Shown: positions 41,867 to 52,765 of the stretch, piece by piece | Layout of the letters: each line of letters opens with the position of its first letter | How positions within the stretch are numbered: the stretch's first letter is position 1 | Assembly: GCF_000192795.1 (NCBI RefSeq) | Contig: NW_007360632.1 | Location: 4,029 to 68,028, forward strand | Direction of reading: 5' to 3' | Length of the DNA stretch: 64,000 bases | Origin: Vavraia culicis subsp. floridensis | Lineage: Eukaryota; Microsporidia; Pleistophoridae | Position numbers and translations under genes: made by a program | The notes under the pieces: model-generated | What the model saw: the letters and a program-made list of their open reading frames with translations, nothing else | Database searches by the model: none | What the model was told of the DNA's origin: nothing

Positions 41867-43576
41867 GCAAGGTCTGCGTACAAATCAGAACAAAGACACG
41901 CATGCAACATTCACCGGTATTAATCATTAAAAATGTATCATCCAACATTCTTAGCTTGTTACAGCACCTCCACGCTTCCGGTATGTGTCTTGGTACTTGC
42001 TCCAGCTACGGTAAAGATTCTTGTACCACAAAAATTAAAACGTGATTGGCAAGCACAAACTGTTCGAAGAGACGTGTTCTACAGAATTTATGGCTATTAT
42101 CGCTGTAGAAAGACGGTCTGTTTAATTTTGATGTAGTACTATGACTGTTGGTGCAGCTGAAGCGAAGAACCTCTTGCAATTAAAATAATGAACTTCTGTG
42201 ACTAAAGCAAGGAGCTGCAGGAAGCTCCTTCGTACTAAAATGTTCTTCTCTGCTTGGTATGTACCAAACATTTACAATACAGGATGTATCCACACCACGC
42301 CAAGCATCAAGGTTGTTAGATCAAACACACCAACGCATGGTAAGGCGTGAACTGAGTAAGTGATAGATTTACTCACTGAAACACGAATTGCAACTTGTAG
42401 CACGAATCTCTCATTTCAGTAAACGTGGAATAAAAATTTTGATAAACGAATGATGGTGACACAAATTAGCTGCTGCTTCACTGTTGAGTTAATATTCAAA
42501 GTACAAAGCATTTTTATTTATAATTCCTTCATTATCACACGGTACATCGTTTGTTCTGGTCAGTTGAAGGCACCTACCGTGATTACTTAACCCTTGGTCC
42601 TAGAGGAAGGCACAGGACGGTCATTCTGCTGATTCACTTCCTTCGCACATTTGTGCTGCATGTAAACCGATCATTGCTGTAGCAGAGATGCATATAGCAC
42701 GGAAAATACACCTGTGGCTGCCCAGTCTTTAAAATCTTCCCAAATAGCATTTTATCTTGCCATCCTATTGAGAACATCCGTTTATGTTTCAGGGCTCCAT
42801 CTTTCTTGGCGTGTATTAAGCCAATAGCTCGTCCTGACCGAATTGTCACAGCTTAGGTATCGGCAACTTTCTGGTACGAACAGCACTTCGTAGCGCAGCA
42901 AATAATCATCAAGAAATGGTTGTTGCGATATCAAATGATCAGCGTATTGCACTTTTACTCTGTGCGAGTCCGAGAGCATCAAAGCGTTTTGACCGACTGA
43001 CTGCTGGCAGGATAGAATTCCTTGCAACGTTACCTGCCAGTTCATCCGTAATCATGTAAGGGCCGTCATTATCTCAGGTTTATGAGCCGAAAGAAGACAA
43101 AAACGTGAGATAATGAAAAAATTTTCATACAAAGAGTGGACAAAAACCTTCCAATCACATTAATAGTCCATTTTTAACATCATATTACGACTGAACATGT
43201 TATGCATCCAAGCAATAAAGCGGTGCACATAGAATCAAAGGTGCAATATCTTATGGTTACGTTGCTCAACACCTCATGAGTAAGAAACTAAGCATTCATA
43301 AGCCGTGTTGTTGCACGTCTTCTGTGCGATTACTTCTACCCATAGGAAGAGAAATGTAAAACGTAGACCGTGATGTCGCGCCATATACGAAAATAAACAG
43401 AATTTGCTAGAAAGATAAAAAATAGTTTATTCCTGCGTTAACTGCCTACACCATGTTGGCGGTACGGTTATTCGTGCCTATTCCGCTTTTCCTGTCTAAC
43501 ACAGTATTAAATCGATTATCCCAGGTATGTTACCATTCTATCAACCATCCCAGTACTATTGCATCACGATCAGCCA
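41867..43576. other. Gene-free stretch
   Basis: No supported gene. Minus frames at 42634-42849 and 42782-43045 overlap in different phases and have no recognised motif. They could be a decayed coding remnant, but I cannot support that. Confidence 0.45.
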
Positions 43577-46500
43577 TCACAAATACAACGAATTACAGAA
43601 CACGATGTCCCTCTTAATCTTACTAATACCCTCTCCAAAAATCCTTTCCATCTCCAAATTACCAATCGCTCGCGCTGCGCAGCTTAGCTGTCTGAGCATC
43701 TCGTCCAGTCTCTTCAGACAGCGCACTATGCTGCCCTCAAACACCTGTGTCCTGGCTGTCACACTCTCAAAGGATGCACCAGCTGCCCACATCCTCACCA
43801 CATCCATAAGTTCGTTAGAATAAGGGAAATCCTCCACCTGTACATTCAGGCCAACCTGATTCATCACCTTAACCACGTTCTGTACCACCTCCTCGATTAT
43901 TTTGTAATTTCGCAGTGATTGTTCACTTACCTCAGCGTCCTCCTTTTCTGTGAATACAAGGCAGCTCAGAAGGCTCACCACTTCAATCACACTGAGCTTG
44001 AGGAAATGACCGTTGAAGATGAGCTCGGTCAGCACAAGTTCCTCGGTGTTTAACTCGCATGCCACGCGCCCCTTCACCGTTACGCTGTTGTTATCGTAGT
44101 AGTCCAACCTTCTAAGCACCTGTATCATCTTAGTGCATTGGTCTATGTGATCGATACGGCTTGCTACGAATAGCTCGCTATTCTTCGTGTTGTAAACGTT
44201 GTTCAGATATTTAAGGATTTTGTTCTTGAGCACGGGGCTGGCCGTGCACGGCAACGAAGTGCTTGTCGATGAGTCACGGCTTGTTTCCTCGTCTTCACTC
44301 TTAGCGCCTGATGACTGATCGCTGTCAGCTGTTTCGGCACCGGACACATCGGACTCATTGTCAGATCGGTCTAAGCATTTATTGCTAGGCAGCTTGTTAA
44401 AACGGTCCTGATCACCGTCCGATCCAGTATTGCCATTAACTCTCCCATCACATGATCGTTTACCAGACTTTTCATCCTGGTACACATCCTCACGACTGAT
44501 CGACCTGCTGCCATTCGGCAGTGCACCACTGTCCGACATGCCATTGCTCGCATTCACATATCCGCTCATGTCGCCGTTTGAAACACTGTCCGTTTTGTAT
44601 TCCATGGTCATTGCTGAATTCACCTCGATCGGGTGCTCCTCTTCCTTTTCAAGCATCTTCTCATCCAGGCCTTCGATGCCTGCTCCTTCCATAAATTGCT
44701 CCAACACCCCAAAGAAGCAACGCTCTTCCAAACAGGCAGCACTCACTTCTTCCTCACAAATCGTGCAGTAATGCCCGGTCACGGGCGTGCCGTACAGCAA
44801 GGAGTACTTCCTTCCCAACCTTTTGTTATTTATTTTGACACGGGCATCATAAATTGCCGATATATCGCACAGTCTTATGCACTTGCGCTTCATTTTGTTG
44901 GTCCTGTTGTACAAGAGCACGACCACCTCTAGGTTCACATCTTTTTCTCCTTTTTTCTTTTTGTCCTTCAAACCACTCACGCTGCTTATTATGCAGTTCT
45001 GTAAATATATAGGAAATCCGTTCACGTTCAACGTCACGTCAATAAGTCGTCCTTTCACCAGCAGGTCTGACAGGCTGAGATCTTCTAACTTCCTTTGTGA
45101 TAGCGCGTCGTTTACAAATTCAAATTCACCCGTGTTACTATTTTCTCTCTCACCGTTTTCATGCATATCATTATTTGAATCATTATTTTCATGCAAATGA
45201 TCATATAGCGTGTTGCTGTTATGCGCATAATCTTTCAGCTGGTTATTTGCACAAGCGTTGCTGACAGCTGAACGCTCCTTATCAATTCCCTCATCACTCA
45301 CCTTAACACCTTCCACCTTGCTCATTAACCCATAAAAATAGTTCACCGTGTCTCTGAGCCTCTCAACGCCCTTAATCTTCTGATAATGGAAAAAAGACCG
45401 TTCTAGAACATAAACAGGGTCTAGACCCTCGATCTTCAGAAGGTTTAAAATCATGTTATACGTGAGATGGAAAGCTGACTGTAGCGGATTGCTTCTTCCG
45501 TTGAACAAAGCAACCGCACTTTCAATATTGATCGCCTCTGTAAGTATCGATATGCAGATGCCCTCCTTGTCGATACCGCGCCGACCAGCACGGCCACTCA
45601 TTTGGATGTACTCGCCTGAGGTGATCGTGCGCATCTTCTCGCCATCAAACTTGAAGAGCGTGGTGAACAAAACGCATTTAGCCGGCATGTTCAGGCCAAT
45701 TGAAAATGTTTCGGTGGCGAACAGCACCTTGATAAGGTTCAGCGAGAACAGAATTTCAATGATTTCCTTAAGAACGGGCAGCAAGCCCGAGTGGTGTATT
45801 CCTATGCCACGTAACAGCAGCGGCAGCATGCTCTGTATGGGTGTAAGTGCTCTGTCTTCCACACGCAGCGTCTCCAACGCCTTGTTGAAGATCATCGTGA
45901 CGTGTTCCTTCTCTTCAGTGCTGTTGTAGTCCTCTTCAAGACAGGTAGCAAAGTTCTCACAGTCCTTGCGCCGAAAGTTGAACACTATAACGGGTAAAAG
46001 GGCCTTTTCTGTGAGCAGGCCAATTATAGCCTTTATATCTGCGTAATCCACCCTGCTCTTCTTTATGTTCTGGATTGCCTCATTGAACATCTCCACGTTA
46101 AAATCAACGGTGCTCGTGGGGCTATGGGCCTTAAGCGCTTTTTTCGTGGCCTTAAACACTTTCTTTGTGTTCCTTTTCTTATTCGTGCTCTTCTTGTGTT
46201 TCTCTTCCTCACGGCCCTTACCACGATTGAACCTCCTTCTATCACCCGATGTATCATCATGTCTTTTATTGCCTCTTGTACCTCTTCCACGCCTTTCATC
46301 GCCCCCAGCCAATCTGTCATCACTTGATTCCGTGCTCGTATGATTGTCCATTTTCGTACCGTCTACCCCACAATATCGCACATTAGTTCCTCGTCTACTG
46401 CTACTTTCGGTGTTGCGTCTGTTATCGCCCATATTTCTTCCTTTTTCGCCCTTTTTACCATTTCTTGCACCACACAGCGCCCCTTCCTTTGTTCTCCTAG

Positions 46501-47401
46501 CCGTGCACCCACGATCGGTGCGCTCTCCATCATATCCACCGGTCACACGATCCTCATCATTTTCCTCATCAACTGCAGCATCACTGGCCACTGCATCGGT
46601 CTCGCCACCGCCTTTAATCTTGAACAGACTTTTTCCGCCCACAGGAAACACGTAATGAATGAGGGGCACCACACGTCTGTCATTGCTAACAATGTGGCAC
46701 ACCCTTCCCTGCACGTTTACAACCCATTCAGCAAACTCATTTGCATTTGGCAGCGTAGCAGACAGGAATACGCAGTTAAAGGTGCTCAAGATAATGCACT
46801 CCTCCCACACCACTCCACGTTCCCTATCTGTCATGTAGTGAATCTCGTCAAAAATTACAAACTTAATCTCCCCAACAAGCTCGTTAGAGCGATAAAGCAT
46901 GTTGCGCAGTATTTCAGTGGTCATTACGAGCACACTTGCCTTGGGATTGAGCGTGCTGTCGCCGGTGATCAGGCCAACATCATCAAATTTGAGCTTGAGC
47001 TCACGATACTTCTGATTAGAGAGCGCTTTAATGGGTGAGGTGTACACCACACGCTGCTTACGTTTGAGTGCCAGGTGTATGGCGTACTCCGCAATGGCGG
47101 TCTTACCACTTGCTGTATGTGCACATACGAGCACGTTTTCGTCCCTTTCCAGTGCTATGCACGATATGCGTTGGAACAGATCGAGTTCGTACGCAAATAT
47201 TTCTGTATCGATAGGTTGTGCCAGGTCTATGTCCGTGTATGGCATTCCTTCCGGTACTATGGCCTCGTGCGAAGTGTTGTCACGGCATATCTTGTCGGTA
47301 CAATGCGTCTTCTTATGTAGAGTTACCTTCTTTTGGGGTACCTGTAGTGTTGTCGTGTCTTTGAATGCTGATGTAAAATCAATTTTCATCTTTTTGTCCA
47401 T
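43577..47401 (-). CDS. MTR4: Exosome-associated RNA helicase Mtr4 (Ski2 family)
   Basis: DExH RNA helicase that feeds RNA to the nuclear exosome in the TRAMP pathway, 1,274 residues against about 1,070 in yeast. RecA1 has AHTASGKT (94-101), TSPIKALSNQKYREL, DEIH (185-188) and SATLPNA. RecA2 has IHHSGLLPVLKEIIEILF and the motif VI stretch QMSGRAGRRGIDKEG. The C-terminal helical domain matches Mtr4, ending FEGSIVRCLKRLDEMLRQ and KRDIVFCNSLYL. Two low-complexity insertions explain the extra length: a basic, Arg/Gly/Lys-rich one at about 262-405 between the RecA lobes, and a Ser/Asp-rich one at about 960-1085. CCCC lies nine bases before the ATG. Ski2 is the alternative, but the short N-terminus and tail fit Mtr4. 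Confidence 0.92.
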   Translation of the reverse strand: MDKKMKIDFTSAFKDTTTLQVPQKKVTLHKKTHCTDKICRDNTSHEAIVPEGMPYTDIDLAQPIDTEIFAYELDLFQRISCIALERDENVLVCAHTASGKTAIAEYAIHLALKRKQRVVYTSPIKALSNQKYRELKLKFDDVGLITGDSTLNPKASVLVMTTEILRNMLYRSNELVGEIKFVIFDEIHYMTDRERGVVWEECIILSTFNCVFLSATLPNANEFAEWVVNVQGRVCHIVSNDRRVVPLIHYVFPVGGKSLFKIKGGGETDAVASDAAVDEENDEDRVTGGYDGERTDRGCTARRTKEGALCGARNGKKGEKGRNMGDNRRNTESSSRRGTNVRYCGVDGTKMDNHTSTESSDDRLAGGDERRGRGTRGNKRHDDTSGDRRRFNRGKGREEEKHKKSTNKKRNTKKVFKATKKALKAHSPTSTVDFNVEMFNEAIQNIKKSRVDYADIKAIIGLLTEKALLPVIVFNFRRKDCENFATCLEEDYNSTEEKEHVTMIFNKALETLRVEDRALTPIQSMLPLLLRGIGIHHSGLLPVLKEIIEILFSLNLIKVLFATETFSIGLNMPAKCVLFTTLFKFDGEKMRTITSGEYIQMSGRAGRRGIDKEGICISILTEAINIESAVALFNGRSNPLQSAFHLTYNMILNLLKIEGLDPVYVLERSFFHYQKIKGVERLRDTVNYFYGLMSKVEGVKVSDEGIDKERSAVSNACANNQLKDYAHNSNTLYDHLHENNDSNNDMHENGERENSNTGEFEFVNDALSQRKLEDLSLSDLLVKGRLIDVTLNVNGFPIYLQNCIISSVSGLKDKKKKGEKDVNLEVVVLLYNRTNKMKRKCIRLCDISAIYDARVKINNKRLGRKYSLLYGTPVTGHYCTICEEEVSAACLEERCFFGVLEQFMEGAGIEGLDEKMLEKEEEHPIEVNSAMTMEYKTDSVSNGDMSGYVNASNGMSDSGALPNGSRSISREDVYQDEKSGKRSCDGRVNGNTGSDGDQDRFNKLPSNKCLDRSDNESDVSGAETADSDQSSGAKSEDEETSRDSSTSTSLPCTASPVLKNKILKYLNNVYNTKNSELFVASRIDHIDQCTKMIQVLRRLDYYDNNSVTVKGRVACELNTEELVLTELIFNGHFLKLSVIEVVSLLSCLVFTEKEDAEVSEQSLRNYKIIEEVVQNVVKVMNQVGLNVQVEDFPYSNELMDVVRMWAAGASFESVTARTQVFEGSIVRCLKRLDEMLRQLSCAARAIGNLEMERIFGEGISKIKRDIVFCNSLYL

Positions 47402-47895
47402 TTATCGGATGGGGCAAGAATTTTTTAGGCGTTTTGTGGTTTGAAAGATGAAATGGCAGTTGTGCAGGTGCACCAGACGTTGTGGAGAAATGCTTAATTA
47501 GGTCGTATGGGGAGAGAGGTGCGGCTGAACAGCATTGCAGAGAGCCCTTGTTATATGCGAAGAGGTGTAGAACGGTATGCGACAAAGAAAGAAGGTAAAA
47601 CTCATTATGTGGGAGGAGGAGTGCAGTTGAACTGATGTCTGCAGTAAATTGATGACAATGATAAAAAGTAAGCGATTCGATAACGCAGCTATAACACGCT
47701 CTTGTGCACTTACTATGAACATTTGCACCAGCAGTAAAACACTGTTTGTACATGCAATCCGAATACGGGACTGCCTGCAAAACATCAAGCAGATGAGCAG
47801 AACTACCATTTTTATTTTCATAATTTTTGTTCATTAGAATGAAGATGTAGGTATTGGTAAAAAAGGGGGTAGGTTGTTCAAGGGTATACCAATGC

Positions 47896-47963
47896 AATAA
47901 TTCATTCATCTTAGCTCATCATTGATGACAATAATTCATCTATCTTAGCTCATCATTGATGAC
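47896..47963 (+). repeat. 34-bp direct tandem pair
   Basis: Two adjacent 34-base copies (47896-47929, 47930-47963) end in cttagctcatcattgatgac and differ at about two positions. Confidence 0.9.
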
Positions 47964-49344
47964 ATGTAGCAAAATAAATGGGCATTATGGCTTGGCCATA
48001 ATCAAAGGAGTATTTCAACCGAAAATACAGCGCATAACATCACAAAAGGTTTATCCACCGCACAGAAATGCGTTATAGGCAGTCTTAAACAAACTATCTA
48101 CTCAAAGAATGCGATGGTTATTGCTACCTCTATTCTAAAACGAACATTCCCACAGATCGCGGTAAAACACTTTTGCAAACCAATTGCGTTCGTTTAACAC
48201 ATTTCCTGCTCAAAGACAGCATTCTTCAACACACTTTTTGAAAAGATGTGTTCATAACGATAAATCAGCTCAACAAGCCAAAATATTCAACTAGCAATTG
48301 GTTTTAGCCCATGAAGCATTTCACAACGCGTACAAAGCGGTTAAATATCCGGTTATTCTGTTTTTATCCAAATACTTAGAGCAAAATGGTACATAACATG
48401 TTGGCACCGTAATTACGGGTTTAGCACGAATAAAGAGCAGCGTAACAAATGGGCAACTACTCTACGACTGGAGCAGCGCTGCTGTACCATCAGAAATACG
48501 CTCTTATTTTACACACTAAAAATTTTTGCCCTGAGAATTCTCGAAGAACAGCGTTGGAGAATGCCGAGCAAATCGGCATCTCTGAGGAAAGTCCTCGAAC
48601 ACACGCAGAAATGCAGCTCATAAGAGTGATACTTTGTTATTGGGACAGTAATGCTGTTAGGTATCGGTCTACTGAACAGAATGAGGCTTACTCTCGAGAA
48701 TTCTCCATTTTTAGGTAAAATGTTATTTTTTTTCATTCTACGGTTTTTGCCATGCTCTGTATTTGGTTGGTCTGTGGCAGTGCTGCACTGTTCAACGGTA
48801 ATTTCTTCATGCCAACCCGAACAAATCGTTCTTCTACAACGGCACTGATACTAAAATTAGGGAGCACCAAATTTTAACAACAGAACTGATCGCTTTTTGA
48901 ATGGTGATCTTGAACTGTGGTTCCTCTCGTAGGTTTGTTGTATTGAACGGTTTTCCTAATTTAATTGTGCAAAAGCTATCATCACGTATTGACATCAAAT
49001 ATCAATCGCAAACAACGAATAGCGCGCCTGTTGTACTATACTACCGTTTTAACATGTTGCACACCATTTAGAGCACTGAAATTGTGCCGTTCTCCGTTTA
49101 CCACTGTCCTATCAACACGTTATGTTCACTTGCTGCTTTTCTCCTGTCAACACGGTTGTTCACCTTAAATGGCACGTATCATCGGTATTCGAATCATGAA
49201 ACTGAGAAAGGAACGTAAGCACCTTTTTTCAGTGTAAACACGTTTGTTTTGGCACATTTGTTCTCTTCCAGTACTTTTCGCACGTTTATAACACTATTAG
49301 CTCATCGCACGCGCAAGAGACCACAATCACCAAATTTAACCCAT

Positions 49345-49347
49345 CCC
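49345..49347 (+). promoter_or_regulatory. CCC start signal of the BolA-like gene
   Basis: CCC ends six bases before the ATG at 49354 and favours this start over the in-frame ATG at 49249. Confidence 0.5.
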
Positions 49348-49353
49348 TGCCAA

Positions 49354-49624
49354 ATGCTGTTAAACACCCAAATTGAGCAGAAAATACGAAACGTTCTAAA
49401 CGTAAAGGACATGGAGATAAAAAAGACGTACGACAGCAACCAAAACGTAAACATACGCGTAAAAATCAAATCTCCTGATTTCAATGGTAAGGTAAGTGAT
49501 AATTTATAATTTGAACTACTTGGAGAGGAACAGATTGGTGTACGAGATAATGGGGTTTGACTTTGAGAATGATGTGCATTCTGTTGAGATTGAGTGCGAA
49601 TCTACCATGGATGAGATCAGCTAG
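49354..49624 (+). CDS. BolA-like protein with a probable short intron
   Basis: BolA proteins pair with monothiol glutaredoxins in iron-sulfur cluster handling and iron sensing. Exon 1 (49354-49491, 46 codons) reads MLLNTQIEQKIRNVLNVKDM and ends KSPDFNGK, matching the BolA start and F.GK turn. Without splicing, the frame stops five codons later. Another frame resumes with NYLERNRLVYEIMGF and VHSVEIECESTMDEIS, the BolA RHRlVy helix and C-terminal strand, stopping at 49622-49624. GTAAGT follows exon 1 exactly. The mature protein would have 78 or 82 residues. The usual BolA histidine in RHR is Asn here. A simple one-base frameshift is the alternative to an intron. Confidence 0.65.
49492..49525 (+). 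other. Candidate spliceosomal intron in the BolA-like gene
   Basis: It begins GTAAGT, the 5' splice consensus of microsporidian introns, followed by AT-rich sequence with TAATTT words. Ending at the AG of 49524-49525 gives 34 bases and restores frame but deletes four residues that align with BolA. Ending at 49513 gives 22 bases and a gapless protein alignment, but no AG at the 3' end. The 3' boundary is therefore unresolved. Confidence 0.5.
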
Positions 49625-51281
49625 GAGTGGTGATGGGACAGATGAGAAATAGCACTGCTATGAAAGGAATGGTCTGCCAATAAATCGGTTGTGATGCGGA
49701 TGTATGCCTGCTGTGAGTATGAAAGCTTGTGTTTAGCGGTGCAATGTAGTGCCTCTTTTCGTTGCCAGGAGAGCAGGCAATGAGCAACTTTTAACGTATC
49801 GGTGCGCAATTTTTGCATTTTAGTCTTTAATTACGTATTTTCCTACACAACCGGTCCCATTAGAATACTTCCCTCATTTTTAACACATTTTGTTCCAGTG
49901 CTAAGCAATCAGCCCGTAAAAAACGTTTTGTGCCTTCGTTTACAACTGCAAAAATATGAATGGCCCTTTAGGTCCATATTTGCTTATTAAGGAGTACCGC
50001 TCCTCTACACCGTTACGTTTTTGTATTATTTTTTGTGTTTAGATTAAAAATGTACGAATCGCAGTATTTCACGCATCACCAGCGTATTTTTATTTTTTTT
50101 CTACCGTTAAAATCTTCGTTCCCATGCCAGCAATGAACAAATCATTTCATACAATAATTACAGTTTTTGGTAATGTTTCTTGTTCTACACACTGGTGCAC
50201 ATCAACCATGGTATTTTATGCTAATCATGGTATTTTCACATCAATCATGGTATTTCCACACGCAACCATGGTATTTCCACACGCAACCACAAATTATCAA
50301 ACCTACTTTACCGCAACATACTGCAATTAACACGCATAATAAGTAAACGCACATATCATTCATATAAATTGCATTTTATCAATTTCTGATCCTGTGTTGC
50401 ATTCTATAGCTGAACGAGTCATAAATTTACTTTCTTTTTGATCGTGCCTGTGTTATTGAATTAAGTGTTGCATCATTATTTGATCTTGGCTTTGGAGAAC
50501 ACGTAATTTAAATGGGCATATTTTGCAGGACACTCTTTAAAGGCTTAATTTATTCTACGAACGTACCGTCATGCTCAACCTATTTTACCTAAACCATCAT
50601 ATTTTTATTTAACTTGTTCTGATAGTACGTTCATCTGATTTGGTGATAAAATGCTGTGCTCTACGTACCGATAGATTTATGCTTTTCATTAAAAGTACGT
50701 TTGTTCAACGAATTGTTTTTTGTGGTGTACCGCATGCGTAAGCATTTCAACGAATTTAGTTTGATTTAAACCTACCGGTACATTAAAACGTTCATTATTT
50801 ACTGCGCTGCAAACAACGAAGAACGACTGCTTCGCGCGTAAGAATAGACCGGTCGTGCTGATCATTTTTTATTTCTTCGTGATGGATCAGCAATGATAAG
50901 CTCGTTCACGTGTGACCACAAGAAATTTATAGGTGCTCAAATCACCTCAAAGTTCCTGATAGATTGAATAAAACAGATTATCCATCAAATATTGCTGCCA
51001 CATATCATGTAATGGTGTACTATACCGCTGTGTAATTAGAGGTGGAAATAGGCTTTATTTAGAAAAATGTGATCTATCTTTGGTCAATTTTGTTGCACCT
51101 GTGCCATTTAGTACGTACTAATAATTGGAATATGCTCTTTTAATCACATCACATGTTCAATGATTGAACTACATCAGTTCTAATTTAGAACGTTCTAGAA
51201 CGTAAACCTTAATCATCTATATTTCTAGATCAGATCAAACAAACCAGAATAAAATATAAAAACGCACAGATCCTCTCAACA
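49625..51281. other. Gene-free stretch
   Basis: No supported gene. A 68-codon frame at 50124-50330 has CCC abutting its ATG but is largely a translated tandem repeat. The deacetylase promoter region is at the right end, with ATATAAAA about 25 bases before that start. Confidence 0.5.
50206..50288 (+). repeat. ~20-bp tandem repeat, 4 copies
   Basis: Copies begin catggtatttt or catggtatttcc; the last two (50246-50266 and 50267-50287 approximately) are identical, the first two diverged. Confidence 0.85.
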
Positions 51282-52046
51282 ATGTTTATATTCTTTTCAC
51301 TTCTACACGCAACTATTCTACCCGACAGATGTGCAAAGGCCGGGATGATTGCCTTAACGTTCGACGAGGGGCCTACAGGTTATACACCAGCCATTCTGGA
51401 GACACTCAGGGATGAGGACGTAAAAGCAACGTTTCACTTTACCATACAGAACGTTACAAGGGGCAATATAGCAGAGCATATGCGTGAGGCTGTTGAGGAC
51501 GGGCACACAGTAGGTCTACGCGTTAACCCGACGAGGAATTATGATGAGATGGATGCTGGTGAGATTAAAGAGGACATAGACCAGCAGATCAGGGCCATTC
51601 AAAATGAGACAGAGACGAAGATAAGGTTTGCCCGCGCACCCGTGGATGCGGGAGAAACTAACGCAGAAGTGTACAACGCGTTGATGGAGAAGAAGATAAT
51701 ACAGTCAAACTACACGTACTGCCTGTACTATGAGGTAGAGGATGTTGATGCTGCCAGAGAGTACCTGAACAAGGTGTTTAACGCCAGCAACCCAAAGTAT
51801 GATTCGTTTATCTTCCTTTTGCACGAAGAGCGCGAAAAGGACTTTCCTATCCTGCAGGACATAATAACACTTGGAAAAAAAAATGGGTACAAGTTTGTCA
51901 CGATGGACGAGTGTCTGGATGGGTACAAACCGGGTACGGCAGTTAACTCCAAGGCATCTGCAAGCAAACTTAAAAGCAGCAGTGCTGCCAACGATACATT
52001 AATAGTACCTCTTTCACTCCTGGTATTTTTATTGATAGGATTTTAA
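51282..52046 (+). CDS. Polysaccharide (chitin) deacetylase-like protein, catalytic residues lost, GPI-anchored
   Basis: A 254-residue NodB-fold protein. Residues 1-12 are a hydrophobic signal-peptide core. Motif 1 is TFDEGP (26-31) instead of TFDDGP. Motif 2, normally H-S/T-x-x-H, is replaced by LRVNPTRNY after GHTVG, so both zinc-binding histidines are missing. Motif 3 is RFARAP, and a late motif is LLHEE. The C-terminus (SSAANDTL then LLVFLLIGF) is a typical GPI-attachment signal. A protein of this family in Encephalitozoon is known to lack metal binding and activity, and this one probably also binds rather than deacetylates chitin, at the plasma membrane or spore wall. There is no CCC close to the ATG. 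Confidence 0.82.
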   Translation: MFIFFSLLHATILPDRCAKAGMIALTFDEGPTGYTPAILETLRDEDVKATFHFTIQNVTRGNIAEHMREAVEDGHTVGLRVNPTRNYDEMDAGEIKEDIDQQIRAIQNETETKIRFARAPVDAGETNAEVYNALMEKKIIQSNYTYCLYYEVEDVDAAREYLNKVFNASNPKYDSFIFLLHEEREKDFPILQDIITLGKKNGYKFVTMDECLDGYKPGTAVNSKASASKLKSSSAANDTLIVPLSLLVFLLIGF

Positions 52047-52765
52047 GGAAATATACCGTGGTAGAGGGTGGTGTAGCGTAAAAATGTAGATAAAAAGTAA
52101 ACATTCTATGATTCGGATGAAATACTATCCATTCTATGAGAGGATAGCATTGTTTGCTAGTGTATCTGTGTATTGATGTAATCTCCTGCGGTTATCTCAG
52201 ATACCATGCAAGCAGTATTATACTACCATTCCCACAGATACCATACGAACTAACACAAACGTAGATTTACCACCGGTTTGAATTATTTTACGTGCTTATG
52301 CTAAATCACGTCACCAAGAAGCAAATTATACAGCAATAAAACTAAGAACATGATAACTCGTAGATCGGTCACCATAGCAACAATGATGCTAAGAGTTCAG
52401 ATCTACAACATCGATGAATTTTAATCATTAGGCATATTAAGAGTGTTTGGTATGCTAAAATACTTTGTTCTCTGCCACAGGAGAACGAAAATCATTGCAT
52501 CGTATCTCTGCGTCTATTTTACAGGCTTTCATACAATTTATGAAAACTTAGCAAACAACTATTCATGTTTCTACAAAAGACAGGTTCTGGATGGCATGAA
52601 GTACGTGTTGTTCTAATTACACATGCTTTAAGAGTTTAAAGAAGGATAATGGTATGGTTGCTGTATGGTTGCTGTATTTTTTGAGTTTACACGCTATATC
52701 CGTATCAAAATAGCACCTTGGTGCCCTTCGTTTAACAATTTTAATAAACCGTGCATTCGAAACCG
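52047..52765. other. Convergent intergenic region
   Basis: No gene or clear repeat seen. Confidence 0.5.

Larger units (their letters stand above)
47402..49353. other. Gene-free stretch
   Basis: No supported gene. Open frames at 47379-47909 are out of phase with MTR4 and lack motifs. A frame at 48449-48718 has no start signal or recognised motif. Confidence 0.5.

Noticed and set aside
42634..43045. Two overlapping minus-strand frames suggestive of a frameshifted gene
   Set aside because: They overlap rather than join end to end and show no motif I can place in a family.
50124..50330. 68-codon frame with CCC next to its ATG
   Set aside because: The middle is the tandem catggtatttcc repeat, no family motif is visible, and a CCC-ATG pair is expected by chance at some intergenic sites.
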